Shown: positions 1 through 8,385 of the stretch, one piece after another
Numbering within the stretch: the stretch's first letter is position 1
How the letters are laid out: each line of letters begins with the position of its first letter
Origin: Planctomycetota bacterium
GTDB lineage: Bacteria > Planctomycetota > UBA1135
Assembly (NCBI GenBank): GCA_026421205.1
Contig: JAPKBM010000010.1
Coordinates: forward strand, 1-59,409
Length of the DNA stretch: 59,409 nucleotides
Direction: 5' to 3'
Program-made: the position numbers and the translations under genes
The notes under the pieces: model-generated
What the model was told of the DNA's origin: nothing
What the model saw: only the letters and a program-made list of their open reading frames with translations
Databases searched by the model: none

Positions 1-1
1 G

Positions 2-958
2 GTGCAGGTCGATCAACCAGGCTGGGCTGTGGTTCCTGGGCGAGAGCTTGTGGACGTCATCAAAGACACAGAATCTGAAACCATTACATTATGCATTGAA
101 AATGGCGATCAGTGCACTGTTACTGCGGGGGAAGATGAGTGCGTGCTTGTCACTATGGAAAGCTGCATTGATGGTTCGTCAGACCCCGAAGCCTTTGGAT
201 CACTTCCTGTTTTGGACGGAGAGGCGGACGTCGTTTTAAATAAAGAGGACTTCTTGGTGATGGTCGGGTCTACAAGATTTTCAACATCAAGGACGCACAA
301 TATGCGTTTTGCAACGGAAGGTGTCCTTGTAGAGGTAAATGGAAAACGAGTTACCTTTGTAGGTACAGACGGACGACGCCTTGCTTGTATCCATCGAGAT
401 TCTATTGGGGGCACCGGTGAAAAGCGCCGCTCTGTTCTTCTTCCAAAAGTTTTAGATCAAATTCTTCGATTTGGTCAAGATGAGAATGCCGACACTCTTT
501 CAGTTTTCTTTTTACAGAATCAGGTTGGGTTCAAGGTTGGTAATTTAGAATCTTTTGGTCGGGTTCTAGATGGGGAATTTCCTAATTATGAGAATGTCAT
601 CCCGAAAGGGGGCAAGCATGTCATCAAGGCCCATCGGGAATCACTTTCGAAGAAACTTCGTCTTGCAAGTCATTTCACTCAAGATTCCTCGGCTGTGGTT
701 CGTATGGCTATTTCGCCGGATAAGCTCGAGGTCACTGCAGAACTACAGGGTACGGGGAAGGCGTCGGCAACCATGGAAGTTGATTATGTGGGGGAGGGTT
801 TCTCAGCGAGTTTTAATCCCGGGTTTATCCTTGAGGGACTTAAAGCTTCTCATACAGAGCAAATTGAGCTTCTTATGGACGACCCAACGCGTCCGGCCAA
901 GTTTATTTTGGGTGAGAACTACGAATACGTTGTTATGCCTTTGGCTCCTGGAGTTTAG
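2..958 (+). CDS. dnaN: DNA polymerase III sliding clamp (beta subunit), 5' end cut by window
   Basis: The clamp encircles DNA and tethers the replicative polymerase. The visible 318 residues cover most of the three-domain clamp fold, usually about 370 residues, so roughly 50 N-terminal residues lie before the window and the first visible codon is not the true start. The central part carries the typical VGTDGRRLA segment. The C-terminus ends with the family-typical EYVVMPL segment, which forms part of the partner-binding cleft. The gene is followed after 6 bases by a DciA-like gene and then gyrB, a replication neighbourhood common near bacterial origins. The family assignment is secure; only the N-terminus is missing. 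Confidence 0.95.
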   Translation: MQVDQPGWAVVPGRELVDVIKDTESETITLCIENGDQCTVTAGEDECVLVTMESCIDGSSDPEAFGSLPVLDGEADVVLNKEDFLVMVGSTRFSTSRTHNMRFATEGVLVEVNGKRVTFVGTDGRRLACIHRDSIGGTGEKRRSVLLPKVLDQILRFGQDENADTLSVFFLQNQVGFKVGNLESFGRVLDGEFPNYENVIPKGGKHVIKAHRESLSKKLRLASHFTQDSSAVVRMAISPDKLEVTAELQGTGKASATMEVDYVGEGFSASFNPGFILEGLKASHTEQIELLMDDPTRPAKFILGENYEYVVMPLAPGV

Positions 959-964
959 TACAGG

Positions 965-1288
965 GTGAGACACCGTCGCAGCAACCCTGAGGCCGTTCCA
1001 TTAAAGGAATTGCTCGGAAGAGTTCTTCAGAAGGCGGGCCATTCCCGCTCCGCAGAGCACCAAGCGGTTTTTTCTGCTTGGGAAGAAATTGTTCCTGAAA
1101 CAATTCAAGAGAGAACACGACCCGTTTCCTATCGAAACGGAAAACTTATCGTTGTCGTTGAATCCGCTCCGTTAATGAACGAGCTTTTTTCTTTCCGGCA
1201 GGGCGAATTTTTACATTTAATCAATCATTACTTACAGAAACAGAGCGTGATGACCACCGTTCAAAGCATTGATTTCCGCAGGAAATAA
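965..1288 (+). CDS. dciA: DUF721 / DciA-like protein (probable replicative helicase loader)
   Basis: This is a 107-residue basic protein with the DUF721 pattern: an N-terminal helix with a KELLGRVLQ core, a W in SAWEEIVPE, and a beta stretch GKLIVVVES followed by MNELF. DciA proteins help load the DnaB helicase in bacteria that lack DnaC or DnaI; that role is taken from the family. Position supports it, because the gene sits between dnaN and gyrB, where recF lies in many genomes. The start is GTG at 965, 6 bases after the dnaN stop. The stop is 1 base before the gyrB ATG, so the genes are probably cotranscribed and translationally coupled. Many DUF721 proteins are longer, so this is a minimal version. 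Confidence 0.75.
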   Translation: MRHRRSNPEAVPLKELLGRVLQKAGHSRSAEHQAVFSAWEEIVPETIQERTRPVSYRNGKLIVVVESAPLMNELFSFRQGEFLHLINHYLQKQSVMTTVQSIDFRRK

Positions 1289-1289
1289 C

Positions 1290-3716
1290 ATGACAAAAAA
1301 AAGCACCGAGTACGATGCCAGCTCCATTCAATTTCTAAAAGATCTTGAGGGGGTTAGGAAAAGGCCAGCCATGTACATTGGTGATACGGCGTTCTCCGGA
1401 TTTCACCATTTGCTCTGGGAGATCGTTGATAATTCTGTGGATGAGGCCCTTGCCGGGGAATGTGATTTAGTTACGGTTACTTTAAATAAGGATGGGTCTG
1501 CAACTGTGGTCGACAATGGTCGCGGCATTCCCGTTGAGATGCATCCCGAAGGAATGCCAACCGTTGAACTGGTGATGACCAAACTTCATGCAGGTGGCAA
1601 GTTTGACAATGATGCCTACGCAGTTTCCGGCGGCCTTCACGGGGTCGGAATTTCTGTTGTGAATGCTCTTTCCGAAATTACGGTTGTTGATATTTATAAA
1701 GATGGGCTGGCGCATCAAATCGAATTTTCAAGAGGTTACCGAACTAAAGAGCTTAAGACCTGTGGAAAAACAGATTTCCGAGGCACGAAGGTTACCTTTT
1801 TGCCTGATCAACAAATATTTCAACACGACGTCTTCGATTATGACACCATCAAGCATCGCTTGAGAGAGATGTCCTACCTTATGGGAACGACAGGCTTGCG
1901 GATTGTATTAGAAGATGAGCGGACTGGGGAGAAAGACGAGTTTTATCATCCTGATGGTCTGGTTTCTTATATAGGCGACCTGACAGAAGGGAAAGAGCCG
2001 ATTTCGGACATCGTCCATTTTTGTCATGATGTGGAATGGGAGGGGAAAAATTATAATGTTGAAGTTGCCATGCGTTATAGCAATGACTGGAATGAGGGAA
2101 TTTTTTCTTTTGTTAATAATATTCGTACCGCCGATGGGGGGACGCATCTCTCGGGTTACCGCTCAGGTTTGACCAGAACACTGAACACACATATGCGGAA
2201 AGCCGATTTACTGAAAAAAGGAGAGGCGCCCTCAGGCGAAGATTATCGGGCAGGCCTGTATGCCGTAATTTCTGTCAAAATTCCGGACCCTCAATTCGAA
2301 GGCCAGACGAAGGGCAAGCTTGGATCTAGAGAAGTGGCGTCCATTGTGGAAGGAGTGATGAATCGTTGTTTGGGTGATTATTTAGAAATGCACCCCGAGA
2401 CAGGCCGTGCCATTATCCGGAAGGCTTTTCTTTCCCGAGACGCCAGAGAAGCGGCAAAGAAACAAAGAGACCTGGTTCGTCGGAAAGGGGCACTTTCTTC
2501 TGGGTCCTTGCCCGGAAAATTAGCGGATTGTCAATCAAAAGATACGACGGTGACCGAACTCTACGTTGTGGAAGGAGATTCAGCTGGTGGCTCTGCAAAA
2601 ACCGGTCGAGACCGTCGTTATCAGGCCATTCTTCCGTTGAAGGGAAAGATCTTGAATGTAGAAAAAAATACGGCAAACCGTATTTTGGCAAATCAAGAAC
2701 TTCAAACAATGATTCAGGCAATTGGTGCAAACGTAGGAGACGAGTTTAATATAGAAAAAGTTCGTTATGGAAAAATTATCATCATGACCGATGCTGATGT
2801 TGATGGCTCGCATATCCGTACTCTTATCTTGACCTTTTTATTCCGCCAAATGCGGCCGTTGGTAGAGGGTGGCAGGGTTTTTGTTTCTTGTCCCCCTCTT
2901 TATCGAATTCAAAAGAAAGGGGCCAAGGCATTCGAATATCTTCACGATGATAATGCGCTTCGCAAGGCAATCACTGAGTGGGGCCTCGGCAGCGTTTCGC
3001 TTTCTGCGCCGAATGGAGTTTCCTTTCAAGCAGATGAAGTCCGCTCGCTGATGGCTCATACCGAAGGACTTCGGATTGCTCTTAAGGGACTTCGCGGAGA
3101 TAGAAAAGGAGTTGATGCGGCAGCCTATTTAGGGGCATGGAAGATGGACGAGGGACTTCCGTCTTGGCTAGTTGTCTCTTTGCTCAAGAGTCAAAAAAAC
3201 TATCACTTCTTTTGGTCTGAGCAAGAACGAGATAATTTTTTAAACTCACTTGCAACGGAAAAAGTTTGGGCCGGCGCACAGTCAGCGATTCCGCGGGATT
3301 CCGCGGAAGTCCTTTGTTTTTCTTTTCCTGAAAGGGAGCGTGCCATGGTGGCAATCCAGGCACTGATTGACCTTGGCATCCCTATGGACACCTCAAAAAT
3401 ACCTGGAGGGGGACTGTGTGTTGAGAACGGTCGTTTTTCTAAAACCTTTTCAGGAATTCCCGAACTTGGCGCGGTTCTCCGAGAAGCTGGGCAAAGCCAG
3501 GTGGAGGTTCAGCGGTATAAGGGTCTTGGCGAAATGAATCCGGACCAGCTTTGGGAGTCTACAATGGACCCAGAACATCGAACACTTAAGCGGATTATTC
3601 TTGAGGATGCGTACGAGGCAGACCGGATTTTTTCCATGCTCATGGGAGATGAAACAGAACCTCGCAGAAACTATATCGAGGAACACGCTCACGAGATTGA
3701 GAACCTAGATATTTAA
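1290..3716 (+). CDS. gyrB: DNA gyrase subunit B
   Basis: This is the ATPase subunit of DNA gyrase, 808 residues from the ATG at 1290, which has AGGA just upstream; an in-frame ATG at 1269 lies inside the preceding gene. The GHKL ATPase motifs are present near the N-terminus (EIVDNSVDEA, DNGRGIP, GGLHGVG). The TOPRIM domain lies at about residues 420-540, with VEGDSAGGSAK and the metal-binding DADVDGSH near residue 500. An extra segment of about 170 residues follows TOPRIM, as in the long E. coli-type GyrB, before the conserved RYKGLGEMNP region. Length and TOPRIM details favour GyrB over ParE. The stop overlaps that of convergent feoB in the palindrome TTAA. Confidence 0.96.
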   Translation: MTKKSTEYDASSIQFLKDLEGVRKRPAMYIGDTAFSGFHHLLWEIVDNSVDEALAGECDLVTVTLNKDGSATVVDNGRGIPVEMHPEGMPTVELVMTKLHAGGKFDNDAYAVSGGLHGVGISVVNALSEITVVDIYKDGLAHQIEFSRGYRTKELKTCGKTDFRGTKVTFLPDQQIFQHDVFDYDTIKHRLREMSYLMGTTGLRIVLEDERTGEKDEFYHPDGLVSYIGDLTEGKEPISDIVHFCHDVEWEGKNYNVEVAMRYSNDWNEGIFSFVNNIRTADGGTHLSGYRSGLTRTLNTHMRKADLLKKGEAPSGEDYRAGLYAVISVKIPDPQFEGQTKGKLGSREVASIVEGVMNRCLGDYLEMHPETGRAIIRKAFLSRDAREAAKKQRDLVRRKGALSSGSLPGKLADCQSKDTTVTELYVVEGDSAGGSAKTGRDRRYQAILPLKGKILNVEKNTANRILANQELQTMIQAIGANVGDEFNIEKVRYGKIIIMTDADVDGSHIRTLILTFLFRQMRPLVEGGRVFVSCPPLYRIQKKGAKAFEYLHDDNALRKAITEWGLGSVSLSAPNGVSFQADEVRSLMAHTEGLRIALKGLRGDRKGVDAAAYLGAWKMDEGLPSWLVVSLLKSQKNYHFFWSEQERDNFLNSLATEKVWAGAQSAIPRDSAEVLCFSFPERERAMVAIQALIDLGIPMDTSKIPGGGLCVENGRFSKTFSGIPELGAVLREAGQSQVEVQRYKGLGEMNPDQLWESTMDPEHRTLKRIILEDAYEADRIFSMLMGDETEPRRNYIEEHAHEIENLDI

Positions 3717-5584
3717 GGCTGAAAAATCTTGTAGGTAAGAAAGGAAAGGCTCCAGGCTAAAATAAACATGTATCCCAGCATAAAGAGGGGCCATTTCCAG
3801 CTTTCCGTTTCTTTGCGTACAGCAGCAACGGTTGAAAGACAAAGAAGGGCATAGACAAAAAAGACGAGCAAGGATGCGGCACTTGCGAAGGTCATCGGCG
3901 GCTTTCCGCTTTTAGGGTCCTTCGTTTTTAATATTTTCCCGAGACCGTCGAAGTCTCCGTCTGAGGGGTCAAGCGCATAGACTTGGGCCATTGTGGAGAT
4001 CATAAGTTCTCGTGCTGCAAAGGAGCCAAGGAGACCAATATTAATTCTCCAGTCAAATCCTAGAGGGGAAAAAATGGGACCCATTGCTCTGCCAATATCG
4101 GCCGCATAGCTTTGTTCGATTTGTTGCTGTTTTGTAATTTGTATAGAATCACCCGTAGAAATGGAAGCGCGCGGAAAGTTTAAAAGAAACCACAGAAGAA
4201 TAGACCCGAGTAAAATTATTTTTCCTGCACTTCGGAGAAAGACGCTGACCCGTCTCCAGACTTGAATAGCAATAGAAGAAAATGAAGGAAATCGGTAAGG
4301 GGGCAGTTCGAGATAAAAGGGCAAGGAGGCACCTTTTAAAAGACTTTTCTTGAAGACGGCGGCACATAAGACAGCGCTCACTCCTCCAAGCAGGTAAAGC
4401 CCAAGAAGGGTAAGGCCCTGCAGGGTGATGGGGCCCAGGATGGCTGTTGAGGGAACGAAAGTGGCAATGAGAATGGCGTAAACAGGAAGTCGCGCTGAGC
4501 AGGTTGTCAGGGGTGCGGCTAAAATTGTGGCAAGACGATCCCTCGGAGATGGGATAATACGAGTCGCCATAATTCCCGGAATGGCACATGCGTGAGAAGA
4601 AAGCAGAGCAATAAAGCATCGGCCCTCAAGGCCAACCCACCCCATCATTCGGTCGACAACAAATGCTGCCCGAGCCATATAGCCGGAAGCCTCAAAAAAG
4701 AAAATCATGCCGAACAAGAGGGCAATTTGTGGGACAAAAACAACGACTGCACCAACGCCACGCAAAACTCCGTCAGCAAGAAGCTGGGTAAGAAAATGGG
4801 TTGGACCATTAAGAAGAACCCAGTTCGCTGAGATGTCCATAAGCCCAGACATCCAGTCCATTGCAGGGGTTGCCCATGTGAAAATGGCTTGAAAGAAAGC
4901 TGTGATAAAGGCGAAGAAAACTACGCCACCCCAAAAGGGGTGCACTAAAACAGAATCGAGGCGTCGGGTGAGACCACTTTCTTGAATAGGGTGGCGCGTA
5001 ATTTTTATAAGAATCTCGTCGGCCCAAGCAAATCGAGCACTCGTGCTTTCTTCCGGAAGATTGGCCGCAAGGGACCATTGTCCGTGACTACCCAGGCGCT
5101 CTCTCAGGTCTTCTATGCCCAGACCCTTATTTCCAACGACGCCGACGACGGGGATACCGAGCTCTTTTTGGAGGAGAAAAATATCAAGGTCTCCTCCTCG
5201 GGCCTTAAGTTCATCAACCATGGTAAGGGCAAGAAGGGTTGGCCGACCCAAGAGGAGAACATCCGCAATCATAGGCAGGCTCCGCTCTAATGTTGTAGCG
5301 TCGGCGACCAGAACAATCGCGTCAGGAGCCGCCTCTCCAAAGTTGTTCCCCTTGAGCACATTCAAGGTAACGGCCTCATCTTCAGAAATGGCGTGCAGAG
5401 AATAGCTTCCTGGTAAATCGATAAGGCTTACTTCTCCCGTTGGCGTAGTAATCTTTCCAACCCGGCGATCTACTGTTACGCCAGGATAGTTTCCTGTTTT
5501 TGCCCGGAGACCCGTGAGGCCATTAAAGAGTGTCGTTTTCCCGGAATTCGGGCTTCCAATCAATGCAATGCGCGGTTCAGGCAT
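3713..5584 (-). CDS. feoB: Ferrous iron transport protein B
   Basis: FeoB is an inner-membrane Fe(II) transporter with an N-terminal G domain. The 623-residue product has G1 GSPNSGKTT at residues 10-18, G2 in the NYPGVTVD segment and G3 DLPG at 56-59. The G4 position reads TMVD at 121-124 rather than the canonical NxxD. A helical linker follows, then a polytopic membrane region with two gate-type segments, including one with GYMARAAFVVDR and a Cys-containing helix TTCSARLPVY. The protein is shorter than E. coli FeoB (about 770 residues) but typical of compact versions. It overlaps feoA by 8 bases, so the two are coupled. Its stop shares TTAA with gyrB. Confidence 0.93.
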   Translation of the reverse strand: MPEPRIALIGSPNSGKTTLFNGLTGLRAKTGNYPGVTVDRRVGKITTPTGEVSLIDLPGSYSLHAISEDEAVTLNVLKGNNFGEAAPDAIVLVADATTLERSLPMIADVLLLGRPTLLALTMVDELKARGGDLDIFLLQKELGIPVVGVVGNKGLGIEDLRERLGSHGQWSLAANLPEESTSARFAWADEILIKITRHPIQESGLTRRLDSVLVHPFWGGVVFFAFITAFFQAIFTWATPAMDWMSGLMDISANWVLLNGPTHFLTQLLADGVLRGVGAVVVFVPQIALLFGMIFFFEASGYMARAAFVVDRMMGWVGLEGRCFIALLSSHACAIPGIMATRIIPSPRDRLATILAAPLTTCSARLPVYAILIATFVPSTAILGPITLQGLTLLGLYLLGGVSAVLCAAVFKKSLLKGASLPFYLELPPYRFPSFSSIAIQVWRRVSVFLRSAGKIILLGSILLWFLLNFPRASISTGDSIQITKQQQIEQSYAADIGRAMGPIFSPLGFDWRINIGLLGSFAARELMISTMAQVYALDPSDGDFDGLGKILKTKDPKSGKPPMTFASAASLLVFFVYALLCLSTVAAVRKETESWKWPLFMLGYMFILAWSLSFLTYKIFQP

Positions 5585-5840
5585 AACAGTCAGACTCCCC
5601 TGGCCGGCGAATAAGGACCTTCTTTGCTTCGCTCAATCGAAGGCAAAGCTGGTAGCCGCGAAGAAAAATCACAATGGGCCCGCCCCAGGGGGCCTGTCTG
5701 CAAAAGTGCACCTCTGTATTTGGTGCAAAGCCAAGCTCTCGCAAGCGGTCAGAGGCCGAGTCGTCGCCTAAAACGCGAATCACCCTTCCTAGGCCGAGGC
5801 GCGGAAGGTCTGCAAGCGAAAGGGGCCCGGGCGAGTTCAA
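5577..5840 (-). CDS. feoA: Ferrous iron transport protein A
   Basis: This small SH3-like cytoplasmic partner of FeoB has 87 residues. It shows the expected layout: SLADLPRLGLGRV at the N-terminus, a LRELGFAPN segment, VHFCRQAPWGGPIVIFLRGYQLCLR in the beta barrel, and LRLSEAKKVLIR at the end. The best start is TTG at 5840, because no ATG or GTG lies upstream in frame at a sensible distance; CTG codons inside the first helix are alternatives. The gene is first in the feoAB operon, and its 3' end overlaps feoB by 8 bases. The 109-base space upstream, shared with rpiA, contains a 22-base inverted repeat. Confidence 0.88.
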   Translation of the reverse strand: MNSPGPLSLADLPRLGLGRVIRVLGDDSASDRLRELGFAPNTEVHFCRQAPWGGPIVIFLRGYQLCLRLSEAKKVLIRRPGESDCYA

Positions 5841-5901
5841 TTGAGACTGGGTATCAAGTAAGCTGTCTTATAGAATACAGAATTTAATAAAAAGGGGGGT
5901 A

Positions 5902-5923
5902 TTTTGTGCTGGTTTACACAAAA
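5902..5923. promoter_or_regulatory. Inverted repeat between feoA and rpiA (candidate operator)
   Basis: There are perfect 7-base arms, TTTTGTG (5902-5908) and CACAAAA (5917-5923), separated by 8 bases. The 22-base span sits in the only sizeable intergenic region between the divergent feoAB and rpiA genes. Such symmetry fits a dimeric regulator site. It could also form a small stem-loop in the rpiA leader. It does not match a textbook Fur box, so naming a regulator would be guesswork. Confidence 0.35.
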
Positions 5924-5949
5924 AAACAGGCCCAGTCTCCCGTTAGAAT

Positions 5950-6663
5950 ATGTCGATGGAGACACCCGCGGAATCACCGATTTCTTCAAAAGAGGCTGCC
6001 GGCGCACGCGCAGCGCTCTGTGTGGAATCTGGAATGATTCTTGGCCTAGGAACAGGGTCTACCGTCACCTACTTTTTGGAAGCTTTAGCTCGTAGAATTC
6101 AGTCGGAAAACCTTTCGGTCAAAGGAGTTGCAACAAGCGAAGATACGGTTTTAAAGGCAAAAGAGCTTGGAATTCCGATGACTACGCTTGAGGAGGACCC
6201 TCAGCTGGACCTCGTCATCGACGGGGCCGATGAGGTGGATGGTGATTTTCGGCTCATCAAGGGCGGTGGTGGCGCGCTGCTGAGGGAAAAAATTGTTGCT
6301 GCAGCAGGAAAACGGGTCGTGATCATTGTTGGTGAGGGGAAACAGGTCGATGTGCTTGGAACGACATTCTTATTGCCGGTTGAAATTCTTCCATTCGGAT
6401 ATCCGTCAACGGAGTCAAGGGTTGCAGGGCTTGGTTGTATTCCATTTTTGCGGACAACAGAAAAAGAAGAGCCCTTTGTTACGGACAATGGGAATTATAT
6501 TTTGGACTGTAAATTTGCCGAGGGCATTGCCGACCCCGTTTCCTTGCACGCAGAGATGAGTCAAATACCGGGTGTTGCCGAAGTCGGCCTCTTTTTAGAT
6601 TTATGTGATGAGGTGATTACGGGCCTTGGTGGGGGAACAACAACCGTACAAACAAAGCCATGA
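5950..6663 (+). CDS. rpiA: Ribose-5-phosphate isomerase A
   Basis: RpiA interconverts ribose 5-phosphate and ribulose 5-phosphate in the non-oxidative pentose phosphate pathway. The 237-residue product has the family fingerprints: the phosphate-binding GLGTGSTV near residue 34, the DGADEVD loop, and KGGGGALLREKI, which carries catalytic residues. Length matches the family. The start at 5950 (ATGTCGATGG) has a second ATG two codons later. The stop overlaps the ATG of the next gene (ATGA), so the HD-domain gene is translationally coupled. Confidence 0.95.
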   Translation: MSMETPAESPISSKEAAGARAALCVESGMILGLGTGSTVTYFLEALARRIQSENLSVKGVATSEDTVLKAKELGIPMTTLEEDPQLDLVIDGADEVDGDFRLIKGGGGALLREKIVAAAGKRVVIIVGEGKQVDVLGTTFLLPVEILPFGYPSTESRVAGLGCIPFLRTTEKEEPFVTDNGNYILDCKFAEGIADPVSLHAEMSQIPGVAEVGLFLDLCDEVITGLGGGTTTVQTKP

Positions 6664-7259
6664 TTGGATTTTATGATTTGCCGACGGAAGAGCTTGCGGA
6701 ACGGCTGCTTAAATCCGTCGGCACACAAACTTGGCCACCGATTCATAAGGCCATTTCCTTTGCTCAAGAGAGGCACGCAGGGCAAAAACGGAAGTGCGGC
6801 AGTGAGTTTGTCGGTCATCCATTGCGGGTCGCACTTTGGATTCACGAGGTTGCCAAAAAAACGGACGCGAATTTATTGTGTGCCGCTTTGCTCCACGACA
6901 TTGTTGAAGATACAAAAACGACACTGGACGAAATTGAGGACCATTTTGGGCCTGTTGTGGAGGAGCTTGTTCGCGCCCTTACCTTGCCAGATTTGGCTGA
7001 GGGCCAATCCAAATACGAACGAAACATGAAGGGATTTGAAGGACTTCGCTGGGCAGGTCGTGATGCTCAACTCCTTAGAAGTGCGGATCGGCTCGACAAT
7101 CTGAAGACAATGTCAAAAGGGTTTTCCGAGCAAAGAAAGGTTGAGTACCTAAGGGAGTCCAAGGAAGGGCTTTTGCCGCTAACTCTTGCGGTGAATACTG
7201 CAATTTACCATGAACTTGACCAGGCAATTAAAGAACGAGAGGCCGAGTATTCCGTATGA
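6660..7259 (+). CDS. HD-domain hydrolase (RelA/SpoT-type HD fold)
   Basis: This is a 199-residue single-domain protein. It has the metal-binding HD pattern in order: GHPLRVALWI, then ALLHDIVEDT near residue 79, then RSADRLDNLKTM near residue 140. The arrangement matches the hydrolase half of RelA/SpoT enzymes and the small Mesh1-like hydrolases, which remove pyrophosphate from (p)ppGpp or act on other nucleotides. No synthetase domain is present, so a small alarmone hydrolase is possible but unproven. The gene overlaps rpiA and prfB by ATGA junctions on both sides and is therefore embedded in a coupled operon with a translation termination factor. Confidence 0.8.
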   Translation: MIGFYDLPTEELAERLLKSVGTQTWPPIHKAISFAQERHAGQKRKCGSEFVGHPLRVALWIHEVAKKTDANLLCAALLHDIVEDTKTTLDEIEDHFGPVVEELVRALTLPDLAEGQSKYERNMKGFEGLRWAGRDAQLLRSADRLDNLKTMSKGFSEQRKVEYLRESKEGLLPLTLAVNTAIYHELDQAIKEREAEYSV

Positions 7260-8354
7260 AAATATTTCAAGACAAAGCCGTAGAAATGGACCGTCGCCTC
7301 GAGCAAATTCGGGGCCGTCTTTGACTATGCCGGCCAGCTAACCTTAAAAGAAGGTCTTGAAAAAAAAATGCTTGCTGCGGGATTTTGGAATGACCAAGAA
7401 GCCGCGCAAGAGGTCATTTCAAAAGTGAAGTTGGCGAAGTCTGTTGTGGAGCCCATTGACCAGGCCCAGGAGGCGATTGAAGAAATCCAAACATTTTTAG
7501 AGCTTGCGGAAGAGGGAGGCGAAGAAGAGTTGCTTCCGGAAATTGAAGAGGCTTCAGAGCAGGCAACAAAGCGATTGGACGCCCTAGAGTTTCAGGTTAT
7601 GTTGGGCGGTGAAATGGACTCCGCAAATGCTTTTTTGACAGTTCAGGCGGGAGCTGGTGGCGTTGATGCGGCAGATTTCACTGAAATGCTTGAGCGTATG
7701 TACTTGAGGTGGGCAGAACAAAAGGGGTTCCGACCAGAGGTGATTAGCCGAGAGGATGCAGATGAGGCGGGAATTCGTTCCGCAACACTTCATGTGTCCG
7801 GGCCATTTGCCTATGGCTGGCTTAAAGCCGAAAGAGGCGTGCATCGGCTTGTCCGAATTTCCCCCTTTGATTCTCAAAGCCGCCGACAAACATCCTTTGC
7901 TGCGGTTGAGGTCACGCCGGAGTTCGATGACCAAGCAGACATTGAGGTCGACATGGGCGATGTGCGCGTGGACACTTATCGGGCAGGGGGCGCTGGCGGT
8001 CAACATGTAAACAAAACAGACTCTGCGGTTCGCATGACTCATGAGCCAAGTGGCGTCGTAGTTCAATGCCAAAACGAGCGGTCACAACATAAGAATCGAG
8101 CAATTGCATTTTCCATGCTGAAGGCAAAGCTCTACGAGCTTCGTGAGCGTGAAAAAGACGAAGAGCTTCAAAAAATGTATAGTGAAAAAGGAGAAATTGC
8201 CTGGGGGTCTCAAATTCGCTCCTATGTGATTCACCCATATCAGATGGTGAAAGATCATCGAACAAAGCATGAAACAGGAAACACCCAGGCCGTCTTTGAC
8301 GGAGACCTTGACGAATTTATGGAGGAATACCTCCGCTCAAAAACACCTCAATAG
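7256..8354 (+). CDS. prfB: Peptide chain release factor 2, expressed by programmed +1 frameshift
   Basis: RF2 terminates translation at UGA and UAA codons. The gene starts with ATG at 7256, overlapping the HD gene stop. After 22 codons it meets CTT TGA C at 7319-7325, where ribosomes must skip one base (T at 7322) to continue in the frame that runs to the TAG ending at 8354, giving about 365 residues. The junction reads RGRL-DYAG, matching the RF2 family. Downstream are the RF2 codon-recognition tripeptide SPF and the catalytic GGQ loop (AGGAGGQHVN). The interrupted frame is the classic autoregulatory design, not a mutation. Confidence 0.95.
7311..7325 (+). promoter_or_regulatory. prfB: prfB programmed +1 frameshift signal
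   Basis: The slippery site CTT (7319-7321) is followed by an in-frame TGA (7322-7324) and C, the poor termination context used in RF2 autoregulation. A GGGG stretch at 7311-7314 can pair with the 3' end of 16S rRNA four bases upstream of CTT, close to the E. coli AGGGGG stimulator spacing. When RF2 is scarce, ribosomes pause at TGA and shift +1. Confidence 0.9.
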
Positions 8355-8385
8355 AGCCGTGAAAACAGCAACACAACCCATCGAA

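Noticed and set aside
4149-4619. 156-codon frame on the minus strand inside feoB
   Set aside because: It is a shadow of feoB in another frame, with no recognisable domain.
7322-7324. Nonsense mutation in prfB
   Set aside because: CTT TGA C with an upstream GGGG matches the known RF2 frameshift signal, so the stop is regulatory.
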